Positions 35,882-44,417 of a stretch of DNA of 47,960 bases are shown in pieces. Below the pieces are notes generated by a model. The model was not told the DNA's origin. It saw only the letters and a list, made by a program, of their open reading frames with translations, and searched no databases. Made by a program: the position numbers and the translations under genes. Origin of the DNA: an uncultured Phascolarctobacterium sp. (lineage in GTDB: Bacteria > Bacillota > Negativicutes > Acidaminococcales > Acidaminococcaceae); NCBI GenBank assembly GCA_900541915.1, contig UQLS01000014.1, positions 1 to 47,960 on the forward strand, written 5' to 3'. The stretch's first letter is position 1; every line of letters begins with the position of its first letter.

Positions 35882-37039
35882 ATGATTAAGTTATTTAAGA
35901 ATGCACATGTTTTTGCCCCTGAAGATTTGGGGATTAAAGATGTGCTTGTAGTTGGAGATAAAATCTGTCGTATTGCAGATAAGATTGAAGGCTATGATGG
36001 CCTGCAGGATGCAGAAATATTTGATTTAAACGGTAAAATTTTAGTACCTGGATATATTGATTTGCATGTACATATTACAGGTGGTGGCGGGGAACAAGGT
36101 CCTGCCTCCAGAGTACCGGAATCTTATCTGACTGCGTTTACTACTAATGGCATTACCACTGTAGTTGGTTTGTTGGGTACTGACGGTATAACCAGAAGTC
36201 TGGAAAATCTGGTGGCTAAAGCTCGTGCTTTAACAGAAGAAGGCATCACTGTTTACTGCTTAACCAGCTATTATGCTTATCCTCCTACTACTATGACCGG
36301 CAGCGTGGAAAAGGATATTGCTATGATTACCCCTATGATTGGTGTAAAAGTTGCAGTATCTGATCATCGCAGTTCTAATCCCAGCGGTGAAGATTTAATT
36401 GCTTTGGGTGTACAGGCTCGCAGAGCAGGTTTAATCAGCAATACTCCTGGCCTTGTTACCCTGCATATGGGCAGCGGCAAAGGTAAGCTTGATCCGCTGT
36501 TCTATGCACTGGATAATTCTGATTTACCCGCTAAAAACTTTTTGCCAACACATATGCTGAGAACTGACGAACTTATTGATGAAGGTGTAAAGCTGATTCA
36601 TCGAGGAGGCTATGTGGACTGCACTGCTGGCGCAGATGATAAAGAACTGGAAGTTAATGCGGAAAAACTTTTTGATTTGCTGCACAGAGAAGGTGTAAGT
36701 GCTGACCATGTGTCACTTTCCAGTGATGCTTTTGGCAGTCAGCCTAAATTTGATGCTAATGGCGAGTGCATTGGTCTTACTTATGCTTCTCCTAAATATC
36801 TGCATAAAACTGTACAAAGTTTGGTGCGTCGTGGCATGACTCTTACAGAAGCACTTAAGCCTCTAACAACAACACCGGCAGTGCTGCTGGCGAAAGAAGG
36901 CTGCAAAGGCTGTATTTGCAGCGGCGCAGATGCTGACCTTTTGGTTTTGGATGCGGATTTAAATATTTGTAGCGTATTTGCTAAGGGTAAAACTGCAGTA
37001 TTAGATGGCACTGTAACGATGAAAGGCCGTTTTGAATAA
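35882..37039 (+). CDS. iadA: Isoaspartyl (beta-aspartyl) dipeptidase
   Basis: Amidohydrolase that releases aspartate-type residues from beta-aspartyl dipeptides, which come from damaged proteins. Metal ligands: His62 and His64 in IDLHVHITGGGGEQG, later His in VTLHMGSGKG and PTHMLRTDELIDEG, and the catalytic Asp in LSSDAFGSQP; SDHRSSNPS is the family's substrate loop. 385 residues, normal for IadA. AAGGAG precedes the ATG. Forms an operon with the transporter. Confidence 0.93.
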   Translation: MIKLFKNAHVFAPEDLGIKDVLVVGDKICRIADKIEGYDGLQDAEIFDLNGKILVPGYIDLHVHITGGGGEQGPASRVPESYLTAFTTNGITTVVGLLGTDGITRSLENLVAKARALTEEGITVYCLTSYYAYPPTTMTGSVEKDIAMITPMIGVKVAVSDHRSSNPSGEDLIALGVQARRAGLISNTPGLVTLHMGSGKGKLDPLFYALDNSDLPAKNFLPTHMLRTDELIDEGVKLIHRGGYVDCTAGADDKELEVNAEKLFDLLHREGVSADHVSLSSDAFGSQPKFDANGECIGLTYASPKYLHKTVQSLVRRGMTLTEALKPLTTTPAVLLAKEGCKGCICSGADADLLVLDADLNICSVFAKGKTAVLDGTVTMKGRFE

Positions 37040-37049
37040 ATTGCAAAAG

Positions 37050-37082
37050 AAAAAGACAGACACTAAGTGTCTGTCTTTTTTT
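37050..37082. terminator. Bidirectional terminator between iadA and the pentapeptide gene
   Basis: AAAAGACAGACAC pairs with GTGTCTGTCTTTT around a 3-base loop; A-rich and T-rich runs on both sides. Confidence 0.88.
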
Positions 37083-37096
37083 GATAATTATATTAA

Positions 37097-37834
37097 TTAT
37101 AATTTAGCATTGTCTTTAAAGGCTGTGCCGAATTCAGTATAGGTGAGATTAGCACGGCGTAAGTCTGCTTTATCTAAAATTGCAGCATTAAAATCAGCAC
37201 CGGAGAGGTTAGCCTGATAAAGTGAAGCCTGTCCCATTTTGGCACTGCGCAAATTAGATTCAGTTAAATCTGTTTGCTGCATTCTTGCTCTGTAAAGATT
37301 TGCACCGGTAAAAATAGTGTTGCGTAACTGAGCTTTATAAAGCCAGCAGTAAGGCATATTAGCATAGGAAAAATCAGCATAGTCAGCGCTGATACTGTCT
37401 AAAGATGCTTCTTCGGCACTGATGTTGCGTAAATCAGCATTTAAAAAACTGGCACCGCGCAGCTGGCTGCGGTAAAATTTTGCTCCCTGCAGTTTGGCTT
37501 TGGTAAAATCTGCTTCCGGAGCCGAAATATAACTGAAATTAGCCTTTATTGCACTGGTACTACGCAAATTAGCCTGCTGCAGAAATGCATGGGCAAAATT
37601 TGTACTGTCAAGATTACTGTTGGCAAAATTTGTCTTTACTAAACGCGCTTCTGAAAAGTTTGTACCGCTGAAATCACGTCCGGACAAATCATAGCCTGAG
37701 AAATCTGCTCCTGACAAATCACCGCCAATGCAATTGCCTCCGGCTTTTACTGCAGCGACATCAGCATTGTTGTAAGCTGATGCGGTAACAGTATATAAAA
37801 GGAGTATCAAGGTAAATATAAAATTTTTCAGCAT
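37097..37834 (-). CDS. Exported pentapeptide-repeat protein
   Basis: 245 residues. A signal peptide (about residues 1-20, hydrophobic core then TASA before YNNAD) is followed by nearly uninterrupted A(D/N)xxx-type pentapeptides to the end, some 40 of them, predicting a right-handed square beta-helix. There is one cysteine near the repeat start (GGNCIGG). In a diderm it would be periplasmic, otherwise secreted. No enzymatic residues are recognised; many such proteins act as structural caps or decoys, but nothing here fixes a role. It lies 12 bases after the HAD gene and is probably co-transcribed. Confidence 0.88.
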   Translation of the reverse strand: MLKNFIFTLILLLYTVTASAYNNADVAAVKAGGNCIGGDLSGADFSGYDLSGRDFSGTNFSEARLVKTNFANSNLDSTNFAHAFLQQANLRSTSAIKANFSYISAPEADFTKAKLQGAKFYRSQLRGASFLNADLRNISAEEASLDSISADYADFSYANMPYCWLYKAQLRNTIFTGANLYRARMQQTDLTESNLRSAKMGQASLYQANLSGADFNAAILDKADLRRANLTYTEFGTAFKDNAKL

Positions 37835-37846
37835 AATGAGATCCTT

Positions 37847-38539
37847 TTAGTTTTCTTCAAATAGTTTTTGCAGCTGTTCAGGCTGATCTGGCAGAAAGTC
37901 TATAATTTTCCAGGGCTGTACAGGAACAAAGTCTTCTTTCTGATAATGAGAGCCCCAGAGGACTACTAGGCAGCGTGCGTCTATGGCCTGAGCACAAATG
38001 ACATCATTAGGAGTATCGCCGATGAAAATAAAATCATCTGTACTGATAGCTGGATTTTGAGCATAAAAACGCTGCCAGGCTATTTTGGCAAGCTCACGGC
38101 GGTCTTCGCTAATTTCACCGAAAACACTGGCATCAAAATCAAAATATTTGTCCAAACCGTAGTGTGCAAGTTTAAACTTGGCTCCTGTTTTGGTATTACC
38201 GGTCAGCAGGCAGTTTTTATAACCAAGCTCTGGCTTGGAAAAATATTCTAAAGTTTCCTGTACATTTTTTAATACGGCACCTTGATAACGCTTAAGGTAT
38301 TCCGGTAATAGCATATGATAGCGAATCAGTAAGCTGGCAGCATCAGCTGCACTGCAGCGACCTTTAATTTGTTTGACTGCTTCTTTGATTATTTCCGGAT
38401 CAGTACGGCCAGCCAAAGACTTGTTAAATTTAAAATCCTTAAGAAAATAATGCTCTTTAATTACATCAAGCATGGCATTAGCTCCGGCACCGCCTGTTAA
38501 CAGCAATGTACCGTCAATATCCCAGAAAAGATATTTCAT
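37847..38539 (-). CDS. HAD-superfamily phosphatase, phosphoglycolate phosphatase-like
   Basis: 230 residues. Nucleophile motif I FWDIDGTLLL (Asp7 nucleophile, Asp9 acid/base), motif II LLTGNTKTG, motif III Lys in the helix region, motif IV FIGDTPNDVICAQA. A helical cap lies between motifs I and II, as in the Gph/PpaX subfamily. The substrate could be phosphoglycolate or another small phosphate ester. AGGAGG precedes the ATG. First gene of a two-gene unit with the pentapeptide protein. Confidence 0.88.
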   Translation of the reverse strand: MKYLFWDIDGTLLLTGGAGANAMLDVIKEHYFLKDFKFNKSLAGRTDPEIIKEAVKQIKGRCSAADAASLLIRYHMLLPEYLKRYQGAVLKNVQETLEYFSKPELGYKNCLLTGNTKTGAKFKLAHYGLDKYFDFDASVFGEISEDRRELAKIAWQRFYAQNPAISTDDFIFIGDTPNDVICAQAIDARCLVVLWGSHYQKEDFVPVQPWKIIDFLPDQPEQLQKLFEEN

Positions 38540-38570
38540 AATCTTCCTCCTGTATTTACAGATAAATAAG

Positions 38571-38600
38571 AAAAAAGCTGCCTTAAGGCAGCTTTTTTTA
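38571..38600 (-). terminator. Terminator overlapping the speD-like stop
   Basis: GCTGCC and GGCAGC with flanking A and T runs (12-bp stem including A-T pairs), loop TTAA. It separates the speD-like gene from the HAD gene. Confidence 0.88.
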
Positions 38601-39068
38601 TATAGAACGTGGTTTCATCATAATTTTTTTCAGTTGGCCGCCAAAGTTTTGTGTACGACGGATAAATTTGATATTAGAACGGCGATGCGGTTTCATATCG
38701 CTTTCTGTACCGAAATCACCGCGGTCTAACAGAGTAATTTTTGATTTATCAGCGTCAAGATAAGTGCGCAGGTAACGAGCCATTCCGGCAGGGTTAGAAT
38801 TTTCATAACAGCTGTAAACGTCTGCTGCTACAAAACCTTCTTCAGGGTAAATGTGCGCGGTTACATGGCCGCGTTTGCAGATAGCAAAAAGAGAGTATTC
38901 ATTCTGATCTTCTTCTTGATTGCGGATAATCTGGCAGGGCTGCATAGAAAAGTCCAGACATGCCTGCTCCAGAGCTTTTTCTGCTGCTTCTGCGTCATTG
39001 AGGATAGCCGCACAACAGTTATACATATCAATGGCAATAAGTTTACCGGTTAATTTTTTGATTTTCAC
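38598..39068 (-). CDS. S-adenosylmethionine decarboxylase homologue lacking the pyruvoyl serine
   Basis: 156 residues matching prokaryotic SpeD/SpeH along its length, clearest in GHVTAHIYPEEGFVAADVYSC and the later LDRGDFG. In active SpeD the cleavage motif is ESH, and Ser becomes the pyruvoyl cofactor (Ser63 in the Thermotoga enzyme). Here the same place reads RGH, Gly67 for Ser, while the other catalytic residues (His72, Cys87) are kept. So self-processing and pyruvoyl-dependent decarboxylation look impossible. It starts with GTG (39068) after AGGAG at seven bases and has a perfect promoter. It could be a regulatory subunit, a binding protein or a different enzyme. No other polyamine gene is nearby. 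Confidence 0.8.
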   Translation of the reverse strand: MKIKKLTGKLIAIDMYNCCAAILNDAEAAEKALEQACLDFSMQPCQIIRNQEEDQNEYSLFAICKRGHVTAHIYPEEGFVAADVYSCYENSNPAGMARYLRTYLDADKSKITLLDRGDFGTESDMKPHRRSNIKFIRRTQNFGGQLKKIMMKPRSI

Positions 39069-39102
39069 AATGACACTCCTCGTATTTTTTAAAGTACCTT
39101 AC

Positions 39103-39131
39103 ATTATAGCGGAAAGATTTGTCTTTGTCAA
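39103..39131 (-). promoter_or_regulatory. Consensus promoter of the speD-like gene
   Basis: Minus-strand TTGACA (39126-39131), 17 bases, TATAAT (39103-39108). A perfect match to the consensus, so the gene is probably well expressed. Confidence 0.85.
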
Positions 39132-39161
39132 AATAGAGAGGTTTTCTTTTAGACTAAAATC

Positions 39162-39171
39162 GTGCTATAAT
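39162..39171 (+). promoter_or_regulatory. Extended -10 of recD2
   Basis: TATAAT (39166-39171) with TG one base upstream, 36 bases before the recD2 ATG; no good -35. Divergent from the speD-like promoter. Confidence 0.45.
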
Positions 39172-39207
39172 ACAAAAGAGAACATTTGTTTTGTTGGCGG
39201 TGAAGAA

Positions 39208-41370
39208 ATGGAAAAGCTGGAAGGCTTACTTGAGGATATAGTTTTTCAAAGTGATGACGGCATGTTTTGCGTACTGCGATTAAGTAGTCGCAGTGAAGGC
39301 AGAATTACTGCTGTTTATCATGGTACGGCACCGTTTTTAGGTGAAAATCTTATCCTTGAAGGGCAGTGGATTGAACACAGCAGATTTGGACGGCAATTTG
39401 ATGCTGTTGCCTGCAGTGTGCAGCAGCCTACATCAGCTATTGGCATAGAAAGGTTTCTGGCATCAGGAGCCATCAAAGGCGTGGGTAAAGTTACTGCTGC
39501 CAGGATTGTAGAGTATTTTGGTGAACAGACTTTGGAAATATTGGGCAGCAGTCCGGAAAGATTGGCAGAAATTAAAGGTATCAGTGCTAAAAAAGCTGCT
39601 GATATCGGTATGGCTTATGCGGAACTTTCTGAAATGCGTGAACTGATGCTTTTCCTTGAGGCTCATGGTGTAAGCAGTGGCTATGCAGCTAAATTACAGG
39701 CTGTTTATGGCAATACAGCAATGGTCAGGATTAAGGACAATCCATATTGCTTAGCTAATGATATCAGTGGTATAGGTTTTAGAACTGCAGACAGAATTGC
39801 TATGGCGATGGGCCTTGAACGTGACTGTGAGGAAAGAATTATTGCCGGTCTTAGTTATGCGGTTACTCAGGCGGCAGCTGCTGGCCATACCTGTGTGCCG
39901 GAAGATCTTTTGATAAATGAGACGGTACGTCTTTTGCAGATAGAAACTGTAGCTGTTCAGCATGTATTTAATGATTTGCTGCAGAGAGATTTATTGCGGA
40001 CGGAAGAAGTGGGCGGTATGCGCCTTATTTATCCCGAGTATCTGTACAGGGCTGAGGTTGGTACGGCACGCAGATTACTTATGCTGCGTGATAATGTTAA
40101 TCCTGTTGGACGTGTTGATGCGGATAGGGTAATTGCTGCTTGGGAAAAAGAGGCTGGCATCGTATTGGCAGAAGCGCAAAAAGACGCTATCTATGCTTCT
40201 TTAAAGCATGGTGTTTTTGTACTTACCGGCGGACCTGGTACAGGTAAGACTACCGTTGTAAAGGGGATTATCAATGTATTGGAAAAGGCAGGCTGTCGTA
40301 TCCTTTTAGCTGCACCTACAGGCAGGGCTGCACGCAGACTGGCTGAATCTGCCGGACATCCGGCTCTTACTGTACATAGACTGCTGGAATATCAGCCCAG
40401 TAGTGATGGTTTCAGTTTTGGCAAGGATGACAGTGAGCCTTTAGATGCAGAAGCAATTATTGTTGACGAAGCTTCGATGCTGGATATAAATTTGACCTAT
40501 CATCTGCTCAAGGCAGTACCGGGAGGCTGTCGGCTGATTTTTGTCGGTGACGTAGATCAGCTGCCCTCTGTCGGAGCTGGTTCTGTATTAAAAGATATGA
40601 TTCGTTCTGGCAAGCTGCCGGTAGTACGTTTGGAAAATGTTTTTCGCCAGGCTGAAGTAAGTCCCATAGTTATCAATGCCCATAAAATAAATCATGGGCA
40701 GATGCCTGAATTTATACAGGGCAGTGATTTTTCATTAGTAGAATTTGCTGATGAAAACAGTGCTGCTGAATATACTGCGAGAACTTATTCGGCGCTTACT
40801 GCTGCAACGGACTGGCGCAGTGTACAGGTGCTTACTCCCATGCATAAAAATCCTTGCGGGGTACAGAATCTTAACAAGCTGCTGCAGCAGTATCTTAATC
40901 CACCTGCCTATGGCAAAGCGGAAATAAATATTCCTGGCAATGTACTGCGTGTAGGTGATAAGGTAATGCAGATACGCAATAATTATGAGAAAGATGTATT
41001 TAATGGCGATATTGGCAGGATTGTCAGAATAGAAGGAAAGAGTGTTACTGTAGCATATCCTGAAAGGGCAGAAGGAGACTTTGTCAGCTATTCTCAAAGC
41101 GAGGTTGAAGAACTGCAGCTGGCTTATGCTATGAGTGTACATAAATCACAGGGCAGCGAATATCCCTGCGTACTTTTGCTGATGGTGCCCAGTCATTATA
41201 TTATGCTGCAGCGTAATTTGCTTTATACGGCTGTCACCAGAGCCAGAGAGAGAGTACAGGTTATCGGCAGTAAAGCGGCAGTGCGCACAGCAGTAGAAAA
41301 TGACCGTACCAGGCGGCGCTATTCTCTGCTGGCAGAAAGATTGCAGGAAGACAGTGATGTTTTTGGCTGA
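39208..41370 (+). CDS. recD2: RecD2-type ATP-dependent DNA helicase
   Basis: SF1B 5'-3' helicase acting in DNA repair without RecBC. 720 residues: an N-terminal OB-like part, helix-hairpin-helix motifs (IKGVGKVTAARIVEYFG), then Walker A GGPGTGKTTVVKG (about residue 340), Walker B VDEASMLD (about 420), GDVDQLPSVG and C-terminal motif VHKSQGSEYP. The open frame reaches back to 38920, but that part is antisense to the speD-like gene. GGCGGTG precedes the ATG at 39208. It overlaps comF by a few codons. Confidence 0.95.
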   Translation: MEKLEGLLEDIVFQSDDGMFCVLRLSSRSEGRITAVYHGTAPFLGENLILEGQWIEHSRFGRQFDAVACSVQQPTSAIGIERFLASGAIKGVGKVTAARIVEYFGEQTLEILGSSPERLAEIKGISAKKAADIGMAYAELSEMRELMLFLEAHGVSSGYAAKLQAVYGNTAMVRIKDNPYCLANDISGIGFRTADRIAMAMGLERDCEERIIAGLSYAVTQAAAAGHTCVPEDLLINETVRLLQIETVAVQHVFNDLLQRDLLRTEEVGGMRLIYPEYLYRAEVGTARRLLMLRDNVNPVGRVDADRVIAAWEKEAGIVLAEAQKDAIYASLKHGVFVLTGGPGTGKTTVVKGIINVLEKAGCRILLAAPTGRAARRLAESAGHPALTVHRLLEYQPSSDGFSFGKDDSEPLDAEAIIVDEASMLDINLTYHLLKAVPGGCRLIFVGDVDQLPSVGAGSVLKDMIRSGKLPVVRLENVFRQAEVSPIVINAHKINHGQMPEFIQGSDFSLVEFADENSAAEYTARTYSALTAATDWRSVQVLTPMHKNPCGVQNLNKLLQQYLNPPAYGKAEINIPGNVLRVGDKVMQIRNNYEKDVFNGDIGRIVRIEGKSVTVAYPERAEGDFVSYSQSEVEELQLAYAMSVHKSQGSEYPCVLLLMVPSHYIMLQRNLLYTAVTRARERVQVIGSKAAVRTAVENDRTRRRYSLLAERLQEDSDVFG

Positions 41371-42031
41371 TTTTAGAATTTACAGAGATAAGATGCTCTA
41401 TAATCTTAGTTTACTGCGAGAAATATTTTATCCGCGGCAATGCGCGGTATGTGGTAATGTTATAGATACCGGCTGCTTTTGTGCCAGCTGTAGAAAAAGC
41501 TTTTTGCTGCAGAAAGTAATCAGAGATGCTGAGCCGCTGCAGGAAGTGTTTTTGCTGTATAAGTATGAGCAGCAGCTGAAAGAGATGCTGCATAGAGTTA
41601 AGTTTGATGGAGAACGCAGTTTGCTTCCTTTATTGCAGGAAGAAGCAAGGCAGGCTTTGCCTGTTGGTATGGAGTATTTTTTTGCTGATTATGATATCGT
41701 AGCAGGTATTCCTACTTCGCCGGAACGCCGTGAGCGCAGGGGCTTTGATGTGCCGGAAAGAATTTTTTCTTTTTCTGGAGTTAAATATCAACAGATACTT
41801 GTAAGATTACGCAATACCTTGCCCTTATACGAGCTGGAACCGGCACTTAGACGTGAAGAATTACAGGGGTGCTTTAAGGTATGTTCTTCCGTAACCGGCA
41901 AGAAGATACTTTTATGTGATGATATATATACGACGGGCAGTACGATGAGAGAAGCTGCCATTGCTTTATATGCGGCAGGCGCTGCCAGCGTAAGTGCTTT
42001 AGCCTTTTCGGCAAGCAAAGATAACTGGTAA
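41357..42031 (+). CDS. ComF-family phosphoribosyltransferase-like protein
   Basis: 224 residues. The N-terminus has a four-cysteine zinc finger (CAVCG and CFCASC), and the C-terminus a PRTase fold with the PRPP loop LLCDDIYTTGSTMREAA. In naturally transformable bacteria ComF helps single-stranded DNA entry; elsewhere its role is unclear. I start at ATG 41357 (AGGAAG upstream), overlapping recD2 by 14 bases; ATG 41393 is a plausible alternative. Confidence 0.88.
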   Translation: MFLADFRIYRDKMLYNLSLLREIFYPRQCAVCGNVIDTGCFCASCRKSFLLQKVIRDAEPLQEVFLLYKYEQQLKEMLHRVKFDGERSLLPLLQEEARQALPVGMEYFFADYDIVAGIPTSPERRERRGFDVPERIFSFSGVKYQQILVRLRNTLPLYELEPALRREELQGCFKVCSSVTGKKILLCDDIYTTGSTMREAAIALYAAGAASVSALAFSASKDNW

Positions 42032-42063
42032 CAGTTTAATAGATGAGAGTGATGATGAAGTAG

Positions 42064-43197
42064 ATGACGATAAGATATTGGTTTGAAAAAGCAAAAGCAT
42101 TTGTGAAGCAGGAAACTGTTTTGAGTGCTGCTGTTGTTATGGCAGTAATTTCTTCTCTGTTTTACAGACCGCGGCTGGCATATATAGACTGGGAAGTTTT
42201 ATGCGTTTTATGGGCCTTGATGCTGGTTGTTGCAGGCTTGAAAAGCGTACGCTTTCTGGACTGGAGTGCTGTGGAACTGCTGCAGTTTTGCAGCAGTAAA
42301 AGGCAGATTACACTGGTGCTGGTAGGCATTACTTTTGTGTCATCAATGTTTGTAACCAACGACGTAGCATTGCTGACATTTGTTCCTTTGGCGCTTGTTA
42401 TTGGTAAGGCAGCTAAAATGGATATGCCGCTGATTATTATTCTGCAGACTTTGGCTGCTAATCTTGGCAGTATGTTTACACCGGCAGGTAATCCGCAAAA
42501 TCTGTTCCTGTATGCCCATTATAATTTTACGGCAGAAGGGTTTTTCAGCATTATGCTGTTTCCGACGCTGCTTTCAGTAGCATATATTCTTTTTATTATT
42601 TATAACGGGCGGGACAGAAAGCTGTCTTTACAGCTGCAGCGGATGGAGTGCCCGGAACGAAGGATAACGGCAATATATTTAGCTTTGCTTTTCTTTAATA
42701 TTGCGGCTGTACTGCATTTTGTCGATAAATATGCTGCGCTTGCTGTGACTGTTATTGCTGTGTTGCTAATGAATAGAAAATTATTAGTACAGGTAGATTA
42801 TTCACTTTTAGTGACGTTTATCGGCTTCTTTATTTTTATTGGTAACATCAGCCATACTGATATAGTTAGATTTTTACAGGATAATGTTTTGGATAGCGCA
42901 ACAGGAACGTATCTTGCTGCGCTGATCAGCAGTCAGCTGATTAGCAATGTACCGGCAGCAATGCTTTTGGCTGCTTTAACTAAGGAAGCAGAAGCATTAC
43001 TTTTAGGCGTTAACATCGGCGGCTTAGGGACTCTTATTGCTTCTATGGCCAGTGTTATTTCTTATAAGCTGTTTGCTGCTGAACATCCTTATCAGGCAGG
43101 CAATTATTTAAAGATGTTTCTGTTTTATAATTTTCTTGGCTTGCTGTTAATTGGTACGGCAGTATACTTTCTTTTTATCTGGAAAGCAGGTGTATAA
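42064..43197 (+). CDS. Anion permease of the ArsB/NhaD/SLC13-like superfamily
   Basis: 377-residue membrane protein with about 10 hydrophobic segments. Repeated motifs FVTNDVALLTFVPLALVIG and SQLISNVPAAMLLAALT, plus NLGSMFTPAGNPQNLF, belong to the ion-transporter superfamily (citrate, sulfate, arsenite or Na+/H+ carriers). Substrate not readable. Its stop is directly followed by the dinB ATG with no spacer, so the two are coupled. Confidence 0.85.
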   Translation: MTIRYWFEKAKAFVKQETVLSAAVVMAVISSLFYRPRLAYIDWEVLCVLWALMLVVAGLKSVRFLDWSAVELLQFCSSKRQITLVLVGITFVSSMFVTNDVALLTFVPLALVIGKAAKMDMPLIIILQTLAANLGSMFTPAGNPQNLFLYAHYNFTAEGFFSIMLFPTLLSVAYILFIIYNGRDRKLSLQLQRMECPERRITAIYLALLFFNIAAVLHFVDKYAALAVTVIAVLLMNRKLLVQVDYSLLVTFIGFFIFIGNISHTDIVRFLQDNVLDSATGTYLAALISSQLISNVPAAMLLAALTKEAEALLLGVNIGGLGTLIASMASVISYKLFAAEHPYQAGNYLKMFLFYNFLGLLLIGTAVYFLFIWKAGV

Positions 43198-44337
43198 ATG
43201 CTCAGATGGATTATGCATGTAGATATGGATGCTTTTTTTGCTTCTGTTGAACAGCTGGATAATCCTGATTTGCGGGGAAAGCCTGTTATTGTAGGCGGGC
43301 AGTCCTGCCGCGGTGTTGTTTCTACCTGTTCTTATGAAGCACGCCACTACGGAGTGCATTCCGCCATGTCAATGGCAGAAGCCAGGAAATTATGTCCACA
43401 TGGGGAATATGTACCCGTAAGGATGCGCCGGTATCAGGAAGTTTCCCAAAAAATTATGAGTATTTTCCATGATTTTACTCCTTTGGTAGAGCAGCTTTCT
43501 ATTGATGAGGCATTTCTTGATGTAAGCGGCATGGAAAAACTTTACCATAATACAGAAGAAATTGGCTGGCTGATAAAAAAACGTATTGCTGCTGAAACAG
43601 GCTTAACTGCTTCTGTTGGGCTTGCTCCTAATAAATTTTTGGCAAAAATGGCGTCTGATTTGCAGAAGCCGGATGGGTTTACCATAATCAGGCATGCAGA
43701 AGCGGCAAAGTTTATTGCTGATTTTCCTGTAACTAAGATTTTTGGCATTGGCAGGATGGCAGAAAAGTCTTTGCTGCAATATGGTATTGCAACAATTGGA
43801 CAGTTGGCTGCAGCAGAAAATAATGTTTTAAAAAAGGTTTTTGGCAAGAATGCAGACAGTGTTCATCGTCTGGCACAAGGTATTGATGAGCGGCCTGTGG
43901 TAACTGAATCTGTACCAAAATCAATTGGCAGAGAAACAACTTTTACTCAAGATTTATTTACGGAAGAGCAGTGCCGCAGAGAACTGTTGAAGCTGAGCGG
44001 GCAGACTGGTTTTAGATTGCGCAGTAAGGGCTATACCGGGCATACTCTTACATTAAAGGTTAAGTTTACTGATTTTAGAATTGTCACACGCAGTATCACC
44101 AGTGAAACAGATATTTGCTGTGATGAAGAGATTTATGCTTTATCAGTTAAATTGTTACATGAAGTTGACCTAAAAAAAGGCATAAGGCTGTTGGGTGTTA
44201 CGGTATCAAATCTTTCAGCGGGAGATTGCGGAACACTGGGCTTTGAAGAAGATAAAAAACAATTACAGCGCAATGAAGCTGTGGATGCACTAAAAAAACG
44301 CTTTGGCGAAAATATTATTAAAAGAGGCAGTATTTAA
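43198..44337 (+). CDS. dinB: DNA polymerase IV (Y family)
   Basis: Error-prone translesion polymerase. Catalytic acidic residues are visible in HVDMDAFFASVEQ (Asp9) and LSIDEAFLDVSG (Asp-Glu pair), followed by the helix-hairpin-helix thumb (ADFPVTKIFGIGRMAEKSL) and a little-finger domain. 379 residues. AGGTG within the permease end serves as Shine-Dalgarno. No SOS box is obvious because it shares the upstream transcript. Confidence 0.95.
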   Translation: MLRWIMHVDMDAFFASVEQLDNPDLRGKPVIVGGQSCRGVVSTCSYEARHYGVHSAMSMAEARKLCPHGEYVPVRMRRYQEVSQKIMSIFHDFTPLVEQLSIDEAFLDVSGMEKLYHNTEEIGWLIKKRIAAETGLTASVGLAPNKFLAKMASDLQKPDGFTIIRHAEAAKFIADFPVTKIFGIGRMAEKSLLQYGIATIGQLAAAENNVLKKVFGKNADSVHRLAQGIDERPVVTESVPKSIGRETTFTQDLFTEEQCRRELLKLSGQTGFRLRSKGYTGHTLTLKVKFTDFRIVTRSITSETDICCDEEIYALSVKLLHEVDLKKGIRLLGVTVSNLSAGDCGTLGFEEDKKQLQRNEAVDALKKRFGENIIKRGSI

Positions 44338-44367
44338 AGTTAACTGTATTGTAAAATTGGTTGACTA
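44337..44367 (+). promoter_or_regulatory. BirA-operator-like dyad
   Basis: Half sites AAGTTAACT (44337-44345) and GGTTGACTA (44359-44367) with 13 bases between. As I recall it, the B. subtilis bio operator has TTGTTAACC/GGTTAACAA halves with the same gap; the cores GTTAAC and GGTT-AC match. It covers the -35 box of the promoter for the hot-dog/bioY operon, where a biotin-loaded repressor would block transcription. Confidence 0.65.
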
Positions 44368-44390
44368 TAAATGCTGCTTTGTTTTATAAT
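44361..44390 (+). promoter_or_regulatory. Promoter of the hot-dog/bioY operon
   Basis: TTGACT (44361-44366) and TATAAT (44385-44390), 18 bases apart, 27 bases before the first ATG. The -35 lies inside the right half of the BirA-like dyad. Confidence 0.75.
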
Positions 44391-44417
44391 AACAGCATAT
44401 GAAAGGATGTTGGCATT

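Noticed and set aside
37097..37834. Tandem repeat or CRISPR-like array
   Set aside because: The DNA periodicity comes from codons of pentapeptide repeats in one open reading frame.
38920..39207. N-terminal extension of recD2
   Set aside because: It lies antisense over the speD-like gene and the divergent promoters; the ATG at 39208 has a Shine-Dalgarno and gives the normal RecD2 start.
43147..43359. Small antisense frame over the dinB start
   Set aside because: Shadow of the permease/dinB junction without Shine-Dalgarno.
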